This document shows positions 25,674-33,677 of a stretch of 37,297 bases of DNA, in pieces. The stretch's first letter is position 1. Every line of letters begins with the position of its first letter. The notes beneath the pieces are model-generated. The model was not told where the DNA came from. It saw only the letters and a program-made list of their open reading frames with translations, and did no database searches. The DNA comes from Rubrivivax sp. Lineage in GTDB: Bacteria > Pseudomonadota > Gammaproteobacteria > Burkholderiales > Burkholderiaceae. Location: assembly GCA_016790225.1 (NCBI GenBank), contig JAEUOZ010000049.1, forward strand, positions 1 through 37,297, written 5' to 3'. A program made the translations under genes and the position numbers.

Positions 25674-26186
25674 ATGCGATTCATCGATCCCGCTCACGAT
25701 CCCTGGCAGCGCGAGAACGCTGAAGGCACGCCGCTGGCCGCCCCTCAGCCGGCGCTGCTGAGCTGGAGCCAATGGCAGGCGTGGTCCGGCAACGGGCCTG
25801 AAGGCCTGCCGCTCGGCGTGATCCTGCCCAACGATGCAGATCCTGAGGAACTGCGCCGCGACTTGGGTCGCCTGAGCCTGATCGTGCTGCAGTTTCCCAA
25901 GTGGACCGACGGCCGCGCCTACAGCCAGGCACGCCTGCTGCGAACGCGCCTGCGCTTTGCCGGCGAATTGCGCGCCGAAGGCGAGGTGCTGGTGGACATG
26001 CTGCCCCTGCTGCAGCGCACGGGCTTCGATGCCGTGCTCCTGCGGTCCGATCAGCAGCTGGCTTCTGCCGAACGCGCGCTGCGTTTCTTCGCCGCGCACT
26101 ACCAGGGTGACGTGCTGGAGACGCGCGCCGTGTTTGCCGACTCGCGCAGCACCGGCGCCGCGCCGGCCGCCGCCGCCGGAGCCTGA
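25674..26186 (+). CDS. DUF934 protein of the sulfite-reduction operon
   Basis: This is a 170-aa soluble protein starting MRFIDPAHDPWQRE, 8 nt after cysI. The family (DUF934, COG3749) is found almost only beside cysI/cysH in proteobacteria and is usually described as probably involved in sulfite reduction. The conserved core here is LIVLQFPKWTDGRAYSQARLLRTRLRFAGELRAEGEVLVDMLPLLQR, with the GRAYSQA signature. There are no cysteine clusters, so it is unlikely to carry an Fe-S cluster. A role as assembly or accessory factor to CysI is inferred. The last 10 residues are Ala/Pro/Gly-rich. Its stop overlaps the cysH start. Confidence 0.88.
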   Translation: MRFIDPAHDPWQRENAEGTPLAAPQPALLSWSQWQAWSGNGPEGLPLGVILPNDADPEELRRDLGRLSLIVLQFPKWTDGRAYSQARLLRTRLRFAGELRAEGEVLVDMLPLLQRTGFDAVLLRSDQQLASAERALRFFAAHYQGDVLETRAVFADSRSTGAAPAAAAGA

Positions 26187-26947
26187 TGATGTCGGCGATC
26201 GAGCTCTACGCGCGCCATCAGCCCGGCTACGAAGAGCGCCTGGCGCGCACCGTCCAGCAGCTGAGCGATGCCGTTGCTGCCCACCCGGGTTCAATCGTCC
26301 TGGCCACCAGCCTGGGCGCCGAGGACATGGTGCTCACCGATCTGATCGCGCGCCACCGGCTGCCCATCGCCCTGGCCACGCTGGATACGGGAGCGCTGCA
26401 CCCACAAACGATTGAACTGATGGTGCGGCTGGAAGCCCGTTATGGCCTGCCACTGGAGCGGCACGCCCCATCAGCGCAGGCAGTGCTGCCGTTCGTGCGT
26501 GAGCACGGTGAACAGGCCATGTACCGCAGCCTCGAACTGCGCAAGGCCTGCTGCGACTTGCGCAAGCTGCAGCCCTTGCAGCAGCTGCTGGCCGGCCGCA
26601 GCGCCTGGATTGCCGGCCTGAGGCGCGAACAAAGTGAAAACCGCGCCGCGGTGCCCGCCGCCGAGACCGGCAGCGACGGCCGCGTGAAATTCAATCCGCT
26701 GGCCGACTGGAGCTGGGCCGACGTCTGGCACCACATCCGCCTGCACGAGGTGCCCTACAACCCGCTGCACGATGCCTTCATGCCCAGCATCGGCTGCGCA
26801 CCCTGCACCCGCGCCATTGCCGTGGGCGAGCCCTTCCGCGCTGGACGCTGGTGGTGGGAAGCGCCCAACGCCAAGGAATGCGGCCTGCACGCCGGCGAGC
26901 CCAGCGCCCGGATCCACGCTTTGTCGACTCTCCAGGAAACTTCATGA
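26186..26947 (+). CDS. cysH: Adenylylsulfate (APS) reductase, 4Fe-4S type
   Basis: This 253-aa enzyme of the CysH family reduces activated sulfate to sulfite with thioredoxin. The ATP-pyrophosphatase-like fold shows SLGAEDMVLTDLI and TLDTGALHPQTIELM. Cys122-Cys123 (KACCDLRK) and Cys204/Cys207 (IGCAPCTRAI) form the CC...CxxC cluster motif diagnostic of APS reductases. Classical PAPS reductases such as E. coli CysH lack it. The catalytic C-terminal ECGLH is at Cys232. The missing APS kinase gene agrees with this. The start is ATG at 26186, overlapping the DUF934 stop; an ATG follows one codon later. The 3' end overlaps cysD by four bases. Confidence 0.94.
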   Translation: MMSAIELYARHQPGYEERLARTVQQLSDAVAAHPGSIVLATSLGAEDMVLTDLIARHRLPIALATLDTGALHPQTIELMVRLEARYGLPLERHAPSAQAVLPFVREHGEQAMYRSLELRKACCDLRKLQPLQQLLAGRSAWIAGLRREQSENRAAVPAAETGSDGRVKFNPLADWSWADVWHHIRLHEVPYNPLHDAFMPSIGCAPCTRAIAVGEPFRAGRWWWEAPNAKECGLHAGEPSARIHALSTLQETS

Positions 26948-27903
26948 ACGCCCCCCAGCACATCGACGAGCTGCTGCCGTCCATCGACCACCGGCACCTG
27001 GATGGCCTGGAAGAAGAGGCGATCTTCATCCTGCGTGAGGTGGCCGCCGCCTTCGAGCGTCCGGCACTGCTCTTCAGCGGCGGCAAGGATTCCTGCGTCG
27101 TGCTGCGGCTGGCGGAAAAGGCCTTCAAGCACCGCGGGGCCGGCGGCCGCTGGCAAGGCCGCCTGCCCTTCCCGCTGCTGCATGTGGACACCGGACACAA
27201 TTTTCCGGAAGTGATCGAGTTCCGTGACCGGCGCGTGGCCGAGATGGGCGAACGCCTGATCGTCGGCAGCGTGGAAGACTCGATCGCGCGCGGCACCGTG
27301 CGCCTGGCGCACCCGCTGGAATCGCGCAACGGCCACCAGACGGTCACCCTGCTCGAAGCCATCGAAGCGCAGCGCTTTGACGCCCTGATCGGCGGCGCCC
27401 GGCGCGACGAGGAGAAGGCGCGCGCCAAGGAGCGCATCTTCAGCCACCGCGACAGCTTCGGGCAGTGGCAGCCCAAGGAACAGCGGCCCGAGCTGTGGAC
27501 GCTGTTCAACACGCGGCTTCGCCCCGGTGAACACTTCCGCGCCTTCCCCATCAGCAACTGGACCGAACTGGACGTCTGGCTCTACATCGCCCGCGAAAGC
27601 ATCCCGCTGCCGGCTATGTACTACGCGCACACGCGGCCGGTGGTGCGCCGCCGCGGCCTGCTGGTGCCGGTGACCGAAGTCACGCCCGTGCTGGCGGGCG
27701 AGAGCATCGAGGAGGTGGAGGTGCGCTTTCGCACCGTGGGCGACATGACCTGCACCTGCCCGGTGGAAAGCCCCGCGGCCAACGCCGTGGAAGTGGTCGC
27801 CGAGACGCTGAACGTGACCGTCAGCGAACGTGGCGCCACCCGCATGGATGACCGCGCCAGCGACAGCGCCATGGAGCGCCGCAAGAAGGAAGGATATTTC
27901 TGA
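26944..27903 (+). CDS. cysD: Sulfate adenylyltransferase subunit 2
   Basis: CysD is the catalytic ATP-sulfurylase subunit that makes APS from sulfate and ATP, with CysN as the GTPase partner. The 319-aa product has the PP-loop ALLFSGGKDSCVVLRLAEKAF, VDTGHNFPEVIEFRD and the C-terminal family block RYV-like VRFRTVGDMTCTCPVESPA, ending in ERRKKEGYF as family members do. I chose the ATG at 26944, which overlaps the cysH stop (ATGA). The longer frame from 26851 lies inside cysH. Its stop overlaps the cysN start by one base. Confidence 0.96.
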   Translation: MNAPQHIDELLPSIDHRHLDGLEEEAIFILREVAAAFERPALLFSGGKDSCVVLRLAEKAFKHRGAGGRWQGRLPFPLLHVDTGHNFPEVIEFRDRRVAEMGERLIVGSVEDSIARGTVRLAHPLESRNGHQTVTLLEAIEAQRFDALIGGARRDEEKARAKERIFSHRDSFGQWQPKEQRPELWTLFNTRLRPGEHFRAFPISNWTELDVWLYIARESIPLPAMYYAHTRPVVRRRGLLVPVTEVTPVLAGESIEEVEVRFRTVGDMTCTCPVESPAANAVEVVAETLNVTVSERGATRMDDRASDSAMERRKKEGYF

Positions 27904-29243
27904 TGCCCAGCACCTCACTTCAACGGCCGGCACCCCTGGGCTTCCCAGACGGACCGCAGGCGGATCCACAAGGTCGCCGCGCGCTGCGCTTCCTCACGGC
28001 GGGCAGCGTGGATGACGGCAAGAGCACCTTGATCGGCCGCCTGCTCTTTGACAGCCGCGCCATCCTGGCCGACCAGCTGACCCATCTGGAGCACAAGGCT
28101 GCCGGTGCTCCCATCGATCTGTCCTTGCTGACCGACGGGCTGGAGGCAGAGCGCGAACAAGGCATCACGATCGACGTGGCCTATCGCTACTTCGCCACGC
28201 CCCGGCGAAAGTTCATCATCGCCGATGCGCCCGGCCACGAGCAGTACACACGCAACATGGTGACGGCCGCCGCCGGCAGCGATGCCGCCGTCGTGCTGGT
28301 GGACATCACCAAGCTGGCCTGGCAGCAGCAGCCGCTGCAGTTGCTGCCGCAGACGCGACGCCATGCGCTGCTGGCCCAGCGCCTGCGCGTGCCTTCCATC
28401 GTCTTCGCCGTCAACAAGCTCGACGCGGTGGCCGATGCGCCGGCCGCCTTCGAGGCCGTGCGCGCCGCCTTGCAGCAGTTTGCTGATGTAGCGGGTTTTC
28501 GCCCGGCGGGCATCCTGCCGGTCTCCGCGCTGCGCGGCGACAACATCACCGGCACCGAGCCTGGCGGCTGGTACCGCGGCCCTTCGCTGCTGAGCCTGCT
28601 GGAGCAGCTGCCGTCGGCCGAGGAAGAGCCGGTGGCTGGCCTGGCGCTGCCCGTGCAGTATGTGGCGCGCATGGAAGGCGGCCCGGCAGACGGCGCCAAC
28701 CCGCAGCGCGTCTTCTGGGGACGCGTGGCCGCAGGCCAGGTGCGTGTGGACGACGAAGTGCAGCTGATGCCGGCCGGCGGGAAGGCTCGCGTCGCGGGCC
28801 TGCGGCGTGCCGGCAGCGATGTCGAGCAGGTCGAGGCCGGCCACTCCGCCGGGCTGATCCTCGATCGGCATCTGGATGTCTCGCGCGGGGATTGGTTCGT
28901 CACGCCCGGCGGCTGCACGCCCGTGCAGCGATTTCGCGCGACGCTGGCCTGGCTGGACACCGAGCCGGCGCAGATCGGCCGCAAGCTCTGGGTCCGGCAT
29001 GCGCACCGCTGGGTGCAGGCGCGCATCACCGCCATCGAGCACCGGCTGGACATCCAGACCCTGCTGCCCACAAACACGCACGAGCTCGGCGTGAACGACA
29101 TCGGCCTGGTGACGGTGGAGCTGCAGCAGCCGCTGCCGCTCACGACCTATGCCCACAACCGTGTGGGCGGCGCGCTGATCGTGGTCGACCCCAGCTCGCA
29201 CCGCACCAGCGGCGCGTTGATGGTCGAAGCGGCTGCCGGCTGA
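27903..29243 (+). CDS. cysN: Sulfate adenylyltransferase subunit 1 (GTPase)
   Basis: CysN is the elongation-factor-like GTPase that drives APS synthesis by CysD. The 446-aa protein has G1 AGSVDDGKSTLIGRLLFDS (P-loop about residues 34-41), G3 DAPGHEQYTRNM and G4 NKLDAV, followed by EF-Tu-like beta-barrel domains. It stops at the end of the barrel (LIVVDPSSHRTSGALMVEAAAG). No fused APS kinase (CysC) domain follows, in contrast to NodQ/CysNC proteins. It is the last gene of the tightly packed cluster. Confidence 0.95.
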   Translation: MPSTSLQRPAPLGFPDGPQADPQGRRALRFLTAGSVDDGKSTLIGRLLFDSRAILADQLTHLEHKAAGAPIDLSLLTDGLEAEREQGITIDVAYRYFATPRRKFIIADAPGHEQYTRNMVTAAAGSDAAVVLVDITKLAWQQQPLQLLPQTRRHALLAQRLRVPSIVFAVNKLDAVADAPAAFEAVRAALQQFADVAGFRPAGILPVSALRGDNITGTEPGGWYRGPSLLSLLEQLPSAEEEPVAGLALPVQYVARMEGGPADGANPQRVFWGRVAAGQVRVDDEVQLMPAGGKARVAGLRRAGSDVEQVEAGHSAGLILDRHLDVSRGDWFVTPGGCTPVQRFRATLAWLDTEPAQIGRKLWVRHAHRWVQARITAIEHRLDIQTLLPTNTHELGVNDIGLVTVELQQPLPLTTYAHNRVGGALIVVDPSSHRTSGALMVEAAAG

Positions 29244-29416
29244 CCACCACTTGCCCGCAGCCGCCGCGCCCTGCGCGCCGGTGGGATCCCATGACGGCGA
29301 TCAGGGTTGGCCCGGGTGATGGCTGAGTAGAATTCCGGGTGATGCTTCGCACGGCCTGCCACCCCGGCGGGCCGCTTCGCGTGGCCACATGATCGTCTGC
29401 AACCGAGCCCAGAACC

Positions 29417-29740
29417 ATGACCCACGTCGTTCTCGAATCCTGCATCCGCTGCAAGTACACCGACTGCGTGGACGTGTGCCCGGTGGATTGTTTTCGCGAA
29501 GGCCCGAATTTCCTCACCATCGATCCGGACGAGTGCATCGATTGCGCGGTCTGCATCCCTGAGTGCCCGGTGAATGCGATCGTGCCCGAAGAAGACGTGC
29601 CCAACGACCAGCAGCACTTCATCGCGCTGAATGCCGATCTCTCACGCCAGTGGCCGAGCATCACACGCAGCAAGGGTGCCCTGCCCGATGCGGACCAGTG
29701 GAAGGATGTGAAGAACAAGCTGGGCGAGCTCAAGCGCTGA
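29417..29740 (+). CDS. fdxA: 7Fe ferredoxin, FdxA type
   Basis: This is a 107-aa ferredoxin with the same length and layout as Azotobacter ferredoxin I. The N-terminal cysteines in [17 protein letters not shown] and the second motif [16 protein letters not shown] give one [3Fe-4S] and one [4Fe-4S] cluster. The C-terminal tail ([24 protein letters not shown]) is the family extension. It is a cytoplasmic one-electron carrier. It lies 173 bp after cysN and 126 bp before a ferredoxin-NADP reductase, which suggests it works with that reductase and may feed CysI. A possible -10 (TAGAAT) lies near 29327, so it may have its own promoter. Confidence 0.95.
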   Translation: MTHVVLESCIRCKYTDCVDVCPVDCFREGPNFLTIDPDECIDCAVCIPECPVNAIVPEEDVPNDQQHFIALNADLSRQWPSITRSKGALPDADQWKDVKNKLGELKR

Positions 29741-29866
29741 ACGCCCGCGCTGTCTCGCAGAGACCGACCACCCCAACCGCTCTGGCGGCGATCGACCGCG
29801 CCGAGCGTCCTTGCTGACCCCGCCGACCCTGCAGGCGCCCCGCCCGCGCCGCCACTGCCGCCCGAC

Positions 29867-30967
29867 ATGGACACCTTGCCCCAGACCCCGGTGACTGCCA
29901 CCGCCGAGCCCGATTCCCCGGTGATCGAAACCGATGCCGTCATCGTGGGCGCCGGCCCGGTCGGGCTGTTCCAGGTCTTCGAACTGGGCCTGCTCGAGAT
30001 CAAGGCACACATCATCGATTCGCTCGCCTACCCCGGCGGCCAGTGCATCGAGCTCTACCCGGACAAGCCGATCTACGACATCCCGGCCGTGCCGGTGTGC
30101 ACCGGCAAGGAACTGACCGACAACCTGCTCAAGCAGATCGAACCTTTCGGTGCCACCTTTCACCTGGGCGAAGAAGTCACCGTGGTGCGCCAGCAGGAAG
30201 ACAAGCGCTTCTACGTCGAGACCGGCAAGGGCACGCGCCTGCTCACCAAGACCGTCTTCATCGCCGGCGGCGTGGGCTCTTTCCAGCCGCGCACGCTGAA
30301 GGTCGAGGGCCTGGACAAGTACGACGGCACGCAGCTGCACTACCGCGTGCGCAACCCTGGCCAGTTTGCCGGCAAGAACCTGGTCATCGTCGGCGGCGGC
30401 GATTCGGCGCTGGACTGGACTCTGAACTTCGTGCAGGACGGCCCACACAAGGCCGAGAGCGTGATCCTCATTCACCGCCGCGATGGTTTCCGCGCCGCGC
30501 CGGCCAGCGTGGCACGCATGCGCGAGCTGTGCGAAGCCTACGAGATGCAGTTCATGGTGGGCCAGATCACCGGCCTGGAAGAAGCCGATGGCCGGCTCAC
30601 GCAGATCAAGGTGACGGGCGGCGACGGCGTGACGCGCACCGTGCCGCTGGACATGCTGCTGGTCTTCTTCGGCCTGAGCCCCAAGCTGGGCCCGATCGCC
30701 GAGTGGGGACTGACGCTGGACCGCAAGCAGATCGCAGTGGATACCGAGAAGTTCCAGACGAGCACCCCCGGCATCTTTGCCGTGGGCGACATCAACACCT
30801 ATCCGGGCAAGAAGAAGCTGATCCTCAGCGGCTTCCATGAGGCCGCACTGGCCGCCTTCGGTGCCAGCCCGATCGTCTTCCCGGAAAAGCGCGTGCTGCT
30901 GCAGTACACCACCACCAGCCCCAAGCTGCACAAGGTGCTGGGCGTGGAGACGCCCAACTTCGACTGA
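29867..30967 (+). CDS. Ferredoxin/flavodoxin-NADP reductase, thioredoxin-reductase-like type
   Basis: This is a 366-aa FAD enzyme of the YumC-like (type 2) ferredoxin-NADP reductase family, which passes electrons between NADPH and ferredoxin. The FAD-binding site is [38 protein letters not shown] is the family signature, the NADPH-binding site is [16 protein letters not shown], and the FAD-closing motif is [25 protein letters not shown]. The CxxC redox pair of true thioredoxin reductases is absent, as expected for this family. About 17 N-terminal residues precede the fold, and there is no clear ribosome-binding site at 29867. Its position after fdxA supports ferredoxin as partner. A strong hairpin follows. 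Confidence 0.92.
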   Translation: MDTLPQTPVTATAEPDSPVIETDAVIVGAGPVGLFQVFELGLLEIKAHIIDSLAYPGGQCIELYPDKPIYDIPAVPVCTGKELTDNLLKQIEPFGATFHLGEEVTVVRQQEDKRFYVETGKGTRLLTKTVFIAGGVGSFQPRTLKVEGLDKYDGTQLHYRVRNPGQFAGKNLVIVGGGDSALDWTLNFVQDGPHKAESVILIHRRDGFRAAPASVARMRELCEAYEMQFMVGQITGLEEADGRLTQIKVTGGDGVTRTVPLDMLLVFFGLSPKLGPIAEWGLTLDRKQIAVDTEKFQTSTPGIFAVGDINTYPGKKKLILSGFHEAALAAFGASPIVFPEKRVLLQYTTTSPKLHKVLGVETPNFD

Positions 30968-31002
30968 AGCCTGCCGCCGGCCGCTGTGCCGGCCCGCGCC
31001 TC

Positions 31003-31033
31003 CGCCAAAGCCCACTTCGAGTGGGCTTTGGCG
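31003..31033. terminator. Intrinsic terminator after the ferredoxin reductase gene
   Basis: A perfect 13-bp stem (CGCCAAAGCCCAC with GTGGGCTTTGGCG) closes a TTCGA loop 35 nt after the stop. The T-run is inside the stem, so the structure may act on both strands. It also insulates the riboswitch transcript that starts just downstream. Confidence 0.8.
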
Positions 31034-31043
31034 CATTTGCGCC

Positions 31044-31049
31044 TATAGT
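31044..31049 (+). promoter_or_regulatory. -10 element of the riboswitch transcript
   Basis: TATAGT lies about 12 bp before the expected 5' end of the TPP riboswitch. No good -35 is visible at 16-18 bp because that space is the terminator arm. The call rests on position and on five of six matches to the consensus. Confidence 0.4.
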
Positions 31050-31055
31050 CCGGGC

Positions 31056-31150
31056 TCTTCGCTAGGGGTGTTGGTTTGCAGCTTGTGCTGCGCACCGACT
31101 GAGAAAGTCCCTTTGAACCTGATTGAGGTAATCCTCGCGCAGGGAAGCAG
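31056..31150 (+). promoter_or_regulatory. TPP (THI-element) riboswitch
   Basis: The conserved parts of the thiamin pyrophosphate aptamer are all present and in order. They are AGGGGTG at the 5' side, CTGAGA at 31099-31104, GAACCTGAT at 31115-31123, and the 3' segment GCGCAGGGAAGC near 31138-31147. An optional P3a-type hairpin (GCAGC-TTGT-GCTGC) lies at about 31079-31092. TPP binding normally lowers expression of the downstream gene. The next gene is a TonB-dependent receptor, so the receptor is predicted to be made when thiamin is scarce. No terminator-like hairpin with a T-tract lies between aptamer and gene, so control of translation is more likely. Confidence 0.92.
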
Positions 31151-31207
31151 CCGAACAGTGACACGTGATCCGGTCCATCCCGGCTCACTATGCTGACGAT
31201 GCCCACC

Positions 31208-31234
31208 TGCCATCGACAAGGCAGCCCGATGGCA
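31208..31234 (+). promoter_or_regulatory. Hairpin enclosing the ribosome-binding site and start of the TonB receptor
   Basis: TGCCATCG (31208-31215) pairs perfectly with CGATGGCA (31227-31234). The 11-nt loop contains the AAGG ribosome-binding sequence, and the 3' arm contains the ATG at 31229. This is a plausible expression platform for the riboswitch just upstream. It also favours 31229 as the true start. Confidence 0.5.
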
Positions 31235-33469
31235 TCCCGTCCGAACATCCACACCCGTCAGCAGCCTTTGCGGCAGCATCGACTGGCGTCCGCCGCCGCC
31301 GCCCTGATCGGCAGCCTGGCGGCCAGCGTCGCCACGGGAGCCCAGGCCCAGGCCAGCGCGGCTCCTGAACGTATCACCATCACCGGCAGCCGCGGGCAGC
31401 AGCCGGCCAGCGTGGCCGGCTTCGGTGATCTGCCCTTGTCGCAGCTGCCGCTCTCGGCCACGGTCATCAACCGCAGCCAGCTGGCGGATGCCGGCATCGC
31501 CTCGCTGGCGGACATCACGCGGCTCGATGCCGACATCACCGATGCCTACAACGCGCCGGGCTATATCAACCAGCTGGCGGTGCGCGGCTTCACGCTGGAC
31601 AACCGCTTCAACTTCCGGCGCGACGGCCTGCCCATCAATGCAGAGACCGTCATCGGCCAGGCCAACAAGCAGGCGCTGGAGCTGCTCAAGGGCACCAGCG
31701 GCCTGCAGGCCGGCACCAGCGCCCCTGGGGGGCTGCTCAACCTGATCGTCAAGCGCCCGGCCGGCCACGTGCGCGAAGCCGCCCTGGCCTTCGCGCAAGC
31801 TGGCACGCTGGAGGCCGCGCTGGACCTGGGCGATCAACTGGGCGGGCCGGATGGCCTGGGCTGGCGCGTCAACGCCTCGGCCACGCGCCTGGATCCGGCC
31901 ACCCGCTTCAGCCGCGGCGAGCGCGGGCTGCTGGCGGCCGCCGCGGATTTGAAGCTCGGCTCCACGCTGCTGGAAGCCGAGATCGAAGCCAGCCGCCAGA
32001 GCCAGCCCAGCACCCCCGGCTTCAGCCTGCTGGGCGACCGGCTGCCCGAGGCCCGATCGATCGACCCGCGGCTCAACCTCAACCACCAGCCCTGGACGCT
32101 GCCCGTGGTCTTCGAAGGGCTGACCGGCTCGCTGCGGCTGCAGCATCCGCTGACCGAGGACACACAGCTGACGGCTCATCTGATGCGACAAAGCCTGCGC
32201 ACCGACGACCGCATCGCCTTCCCTTACGGCTGCAGCAGCGAGAACCGCTACGACCGCTACTGCAGCGACGGCAGTTTCGACGTCTACGACTACCGCAGCG
32301 AAGGCGAGCGCCGGCGCACCGATGCGCTGAACCTGGGCGTGCAGACATGGCATCGCTGGGCGGGCATGACGCACCGCCTCTCCGGCGGGCTGCTGTTCAC
32401 GCACCACGAGGCCCGCTTCAACCGGCAGGCCTTCAACTGGGTCGGCGTTGGCACGGTCCAAGGCCGCAGCGTGCTGCCCGCCGACCCGAGCCTCACCGAC
32501 GAGAATACGCAGCGAGACGAGCGCAGCACCGAAGCCCATCTGCAGGACGCCATCACGCTGGATGCCCGCTCCACGCTGTGGCTGGGCGCGCGGCACACGC
32601 AGATCCGGCGTGACAGCGTGCGCACCGATGGCAGCCGCGCCACGAGCGTGAGCCAGTCCTTCACTACCCCCTGGCTGGCCTTCAGCCACACCCTGCAGGG
32701 CGGCGCGTCGCCGGGCCCGGCAGGGGTGTCGTCACCCGCATCCACGCTGCTCTATGCCAGCTGGGGCCGCGGCGTCGAATCCGAAGTGGCACCCAACCGC
32801 CGACGTTATGTGAATGCCGGCGAGGCCTTGCCTGCACTGCAGAGCCGACAGGCCGAGTTGGGTCTGAAGCATCGCCAGGGCGGCTGGGAGGCGCGGCTGG
32901 CGGTCTTTGACATCCGGCGCCCGCTGTGGGCCGACATCAAGACCGCCACCGGCCTGCCCGCGCAGGACGATTGCAGCGATGCCGAGCCTTGCCTGCGGCG
33001 CACCGATGGTGCCGCACGCCACCGCGGCCTGGAGGCCGAGTCCGAATGGCGCCTGGGCAGCCTGAGCCTGCGCGGCAGCGCCCTGTGGCTGCAGGCGCGG
33101 CGCGAAGGCTCGGCCGACACCCGGCTGAACGGCCTGCAACCCACCAACGTGCCGCAGCGCAGCCTGAAGGCGCAGATCGCCTGGAGCGTGCCCCAGATCC
33201 CGGGCCTCAGCCTGCTGGCCTTCCTCAACCACGAAGGCCAGCGGCAGGTGCTGCCTGACAACCGCGTGGCCACGCCCGGCTGGACAAGGCTGGATCTGGG
33301 CGCGCGCTGGGCCACCACGCTGGCCGATCAGCGCTGGGTGCTGCGCCTGGCCCTGGACAACGCCACTGACCGCCGCGCTTGGCAGGAAGCCCCCTTCCAG
33401 TTCGGCCACGCCTATCTTTACCCGTTAGCGCCGCGCAGCCTCAAGCTTTCGGCCGAGGCGCGGTTCTGA
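31229..33469 (+). CDS. TonB-dependent outer-membrane receptor under TPP riboswitch control
   Basis: This is an outer-membrane active transporter of about 746 aa. A signal peptide (MASRPNIHTRQQPLRQHRLA, then Ala-rich to AQAQA) precedes a TonB-box-like segment ERITITGSR. The plug domain follows (SATVINRSQLADAGIASLADI, QLAVRGFTLDNRFNFRRDGLPI, LELLKGTSGLQAGTSAPGGLLNLIVKRP). The rest is a beta-barrel ending in Phe (LKLSAEARF), the usual barrel-assembly signal. The plug resembles siderophore-receptor-type proteins. The TPP riboswitch, however, points to thiamin or a precursor/phosphate ester as ligand. The frame extends upstream to an ATG at 31190, but 31229 has AAGG before it and gives a better signal peptide. 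It stands alone: no inner-membrane thiamin transporter gene is adjacent. Confidence 0.88.
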   Translation: MASRPNIHTRQQPLRQHRLASAAAALIGSLAASVATGAQAQASAAPERITITGSRGQQPASVAGFGDLPLSQLPLSATVINRSQLADAGIASLADITRLDADITDAYNAPGYINQLAVRGFTLDNRFNFRRDGLPINAETVIGQANKQALELLKGTSGLQAGTSAPGGLLNLIVKRPAGHVREAALAFAQAGTLEAALDLGDQLGGPDGLGWRVNASATRLDPATRFSRGERGLLAAAADLKLGSTLLEAEIEASRQSQPSTPGFSLLGDRLPEARSIDPRLNLNHQPWTLPVVFEGLTGSLRLQHPLTEDTQLTAHLMRQSLRTDDRIAFPYGCSSENRYDRYCSDGSFDVYDYRSEGERRRTDALNLGVQTWHRWAGMTHRLSGGLLFTHHEARFNRQAFNWVGVGTVQGRSVLPADPSLTDENTQRDERSTEAHLQDAITLDARSTLWLGARHTQIRRDSVRTDGSRATSVSQSFTTPWLAFSHTLQGGASPGPAGVSSPASTLLYASWGRGVESEVAPNRRRYVNAGEALPALQSRQAELGLKHRQGGWEARLAVFDIRRPLWADIKTATGLPAQDDCSDAEPCLRRTDGAARHRGLEAESEWRLGSLSLRGSALWLQARREGSADTRLNGLQPTNVPQRSLKAQIAWSVPQIPGLSLLAFLNHEGQRQVLPDNRVATPGWTRLDLGARWATTLADQRWVLRLALDNATDRRAWQEAPFQFGHAYLYPLAPRSLKLSAEARF

Positions 33470-33504
33470 GCTCGGTTCTTGGGCGTGGCCCCGAAAATCC
33501 TGCA

Positions 33505-33510
33505 TATAAT
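33505..33510 (+). promoter_or_regulatory. -10 element of the tRNA-Asn gene
   Basis: TATAAT is a perfect -10 hexamer, 12 bp before the mature tRNA 5' end. No convincing -35 stands out at 16-18 bp upstream. A GC-rich stretch (GGGCTACG) between it and the tRNA fits a stringently controlled stable-RNA promoter. Confidence 0.6.
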
Positions 33511-33522
33511 CATGGGCTACGT

Positions 33523-33598
33523 TCCTCGATAGCTCAGTCGGTAGAGCGCCGGACTGTTAATCCGTAGGTCCCTGGTTCGAGCCCAGGTCGGGGAGCCA
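33523..33598 (+). tRNA. tRNA-Asn (anticodon GTT), CCA encoded
   Basis: A 76-nt cloverleaf. The acceptor arms TCCTCGA and TCGGGGA pair with one T-G wobble. The D-arm is AGCTCAGTCGGTAGAGC, the anticodon loop CTGTTAA has GTT at 33556-33558, and the T-arm is CCTGGTTCGAGCCCAGG. The discriminator G and an encoded CCA follow. tRNA 3' ends are frequent integration sites, and the genes that follow are of mobile-element type. Confidence 0.97.
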
Positions 33599-33610
33599 AG
33601 AAATGCAAGG

Positions 33611-33640
33611 GTCAGCAGGTTAGCGCCTGCTGACTTTTTT
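33611..33640 (+). terminator. Rho-independent terminator of tRNA-Asn
   Basis: GTCAGCAGG pairs perfectly with CCTGCTGAC around TTAGCG, and TTTTTT follows directly. It ends 42 nt after the tRNA and belongs to the chromosomal tRNA unit. Island DNA, if present, therefore most likely begins inside the tRNA 3' end or after this terminator. Confidence 0.93.
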
Positions 33641-33655
33641 GCTTTTTGGGCTGGG

Positions 33656-33677
33656 CTGGTGCCAGTCTGGTGCCAGT
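33656..33677 (+). repeat. 11-bp tandem direct repeat beside the tRNA
   Basis: CTGGTGCCAGT occurs twice without a gap. Each unit also contains the near-dyad CTGG-TG-CCAG. It lies 58 nt beyond the tRNA. Such short repeats near a tRNA can be integrase arm-type or excisionase sites, but this is only a possibility. The 149 bp from here to 33826 show nothing else recognisable. Confidence 0.55.

Noticed and set aside
29312..29344. CCGGGTGATG direct repeat upstream of fdxA
   Set aside because: Two 10-bp copies 23 bp apart are seen, but with no symmetry or known motif they are not enough to call a site.
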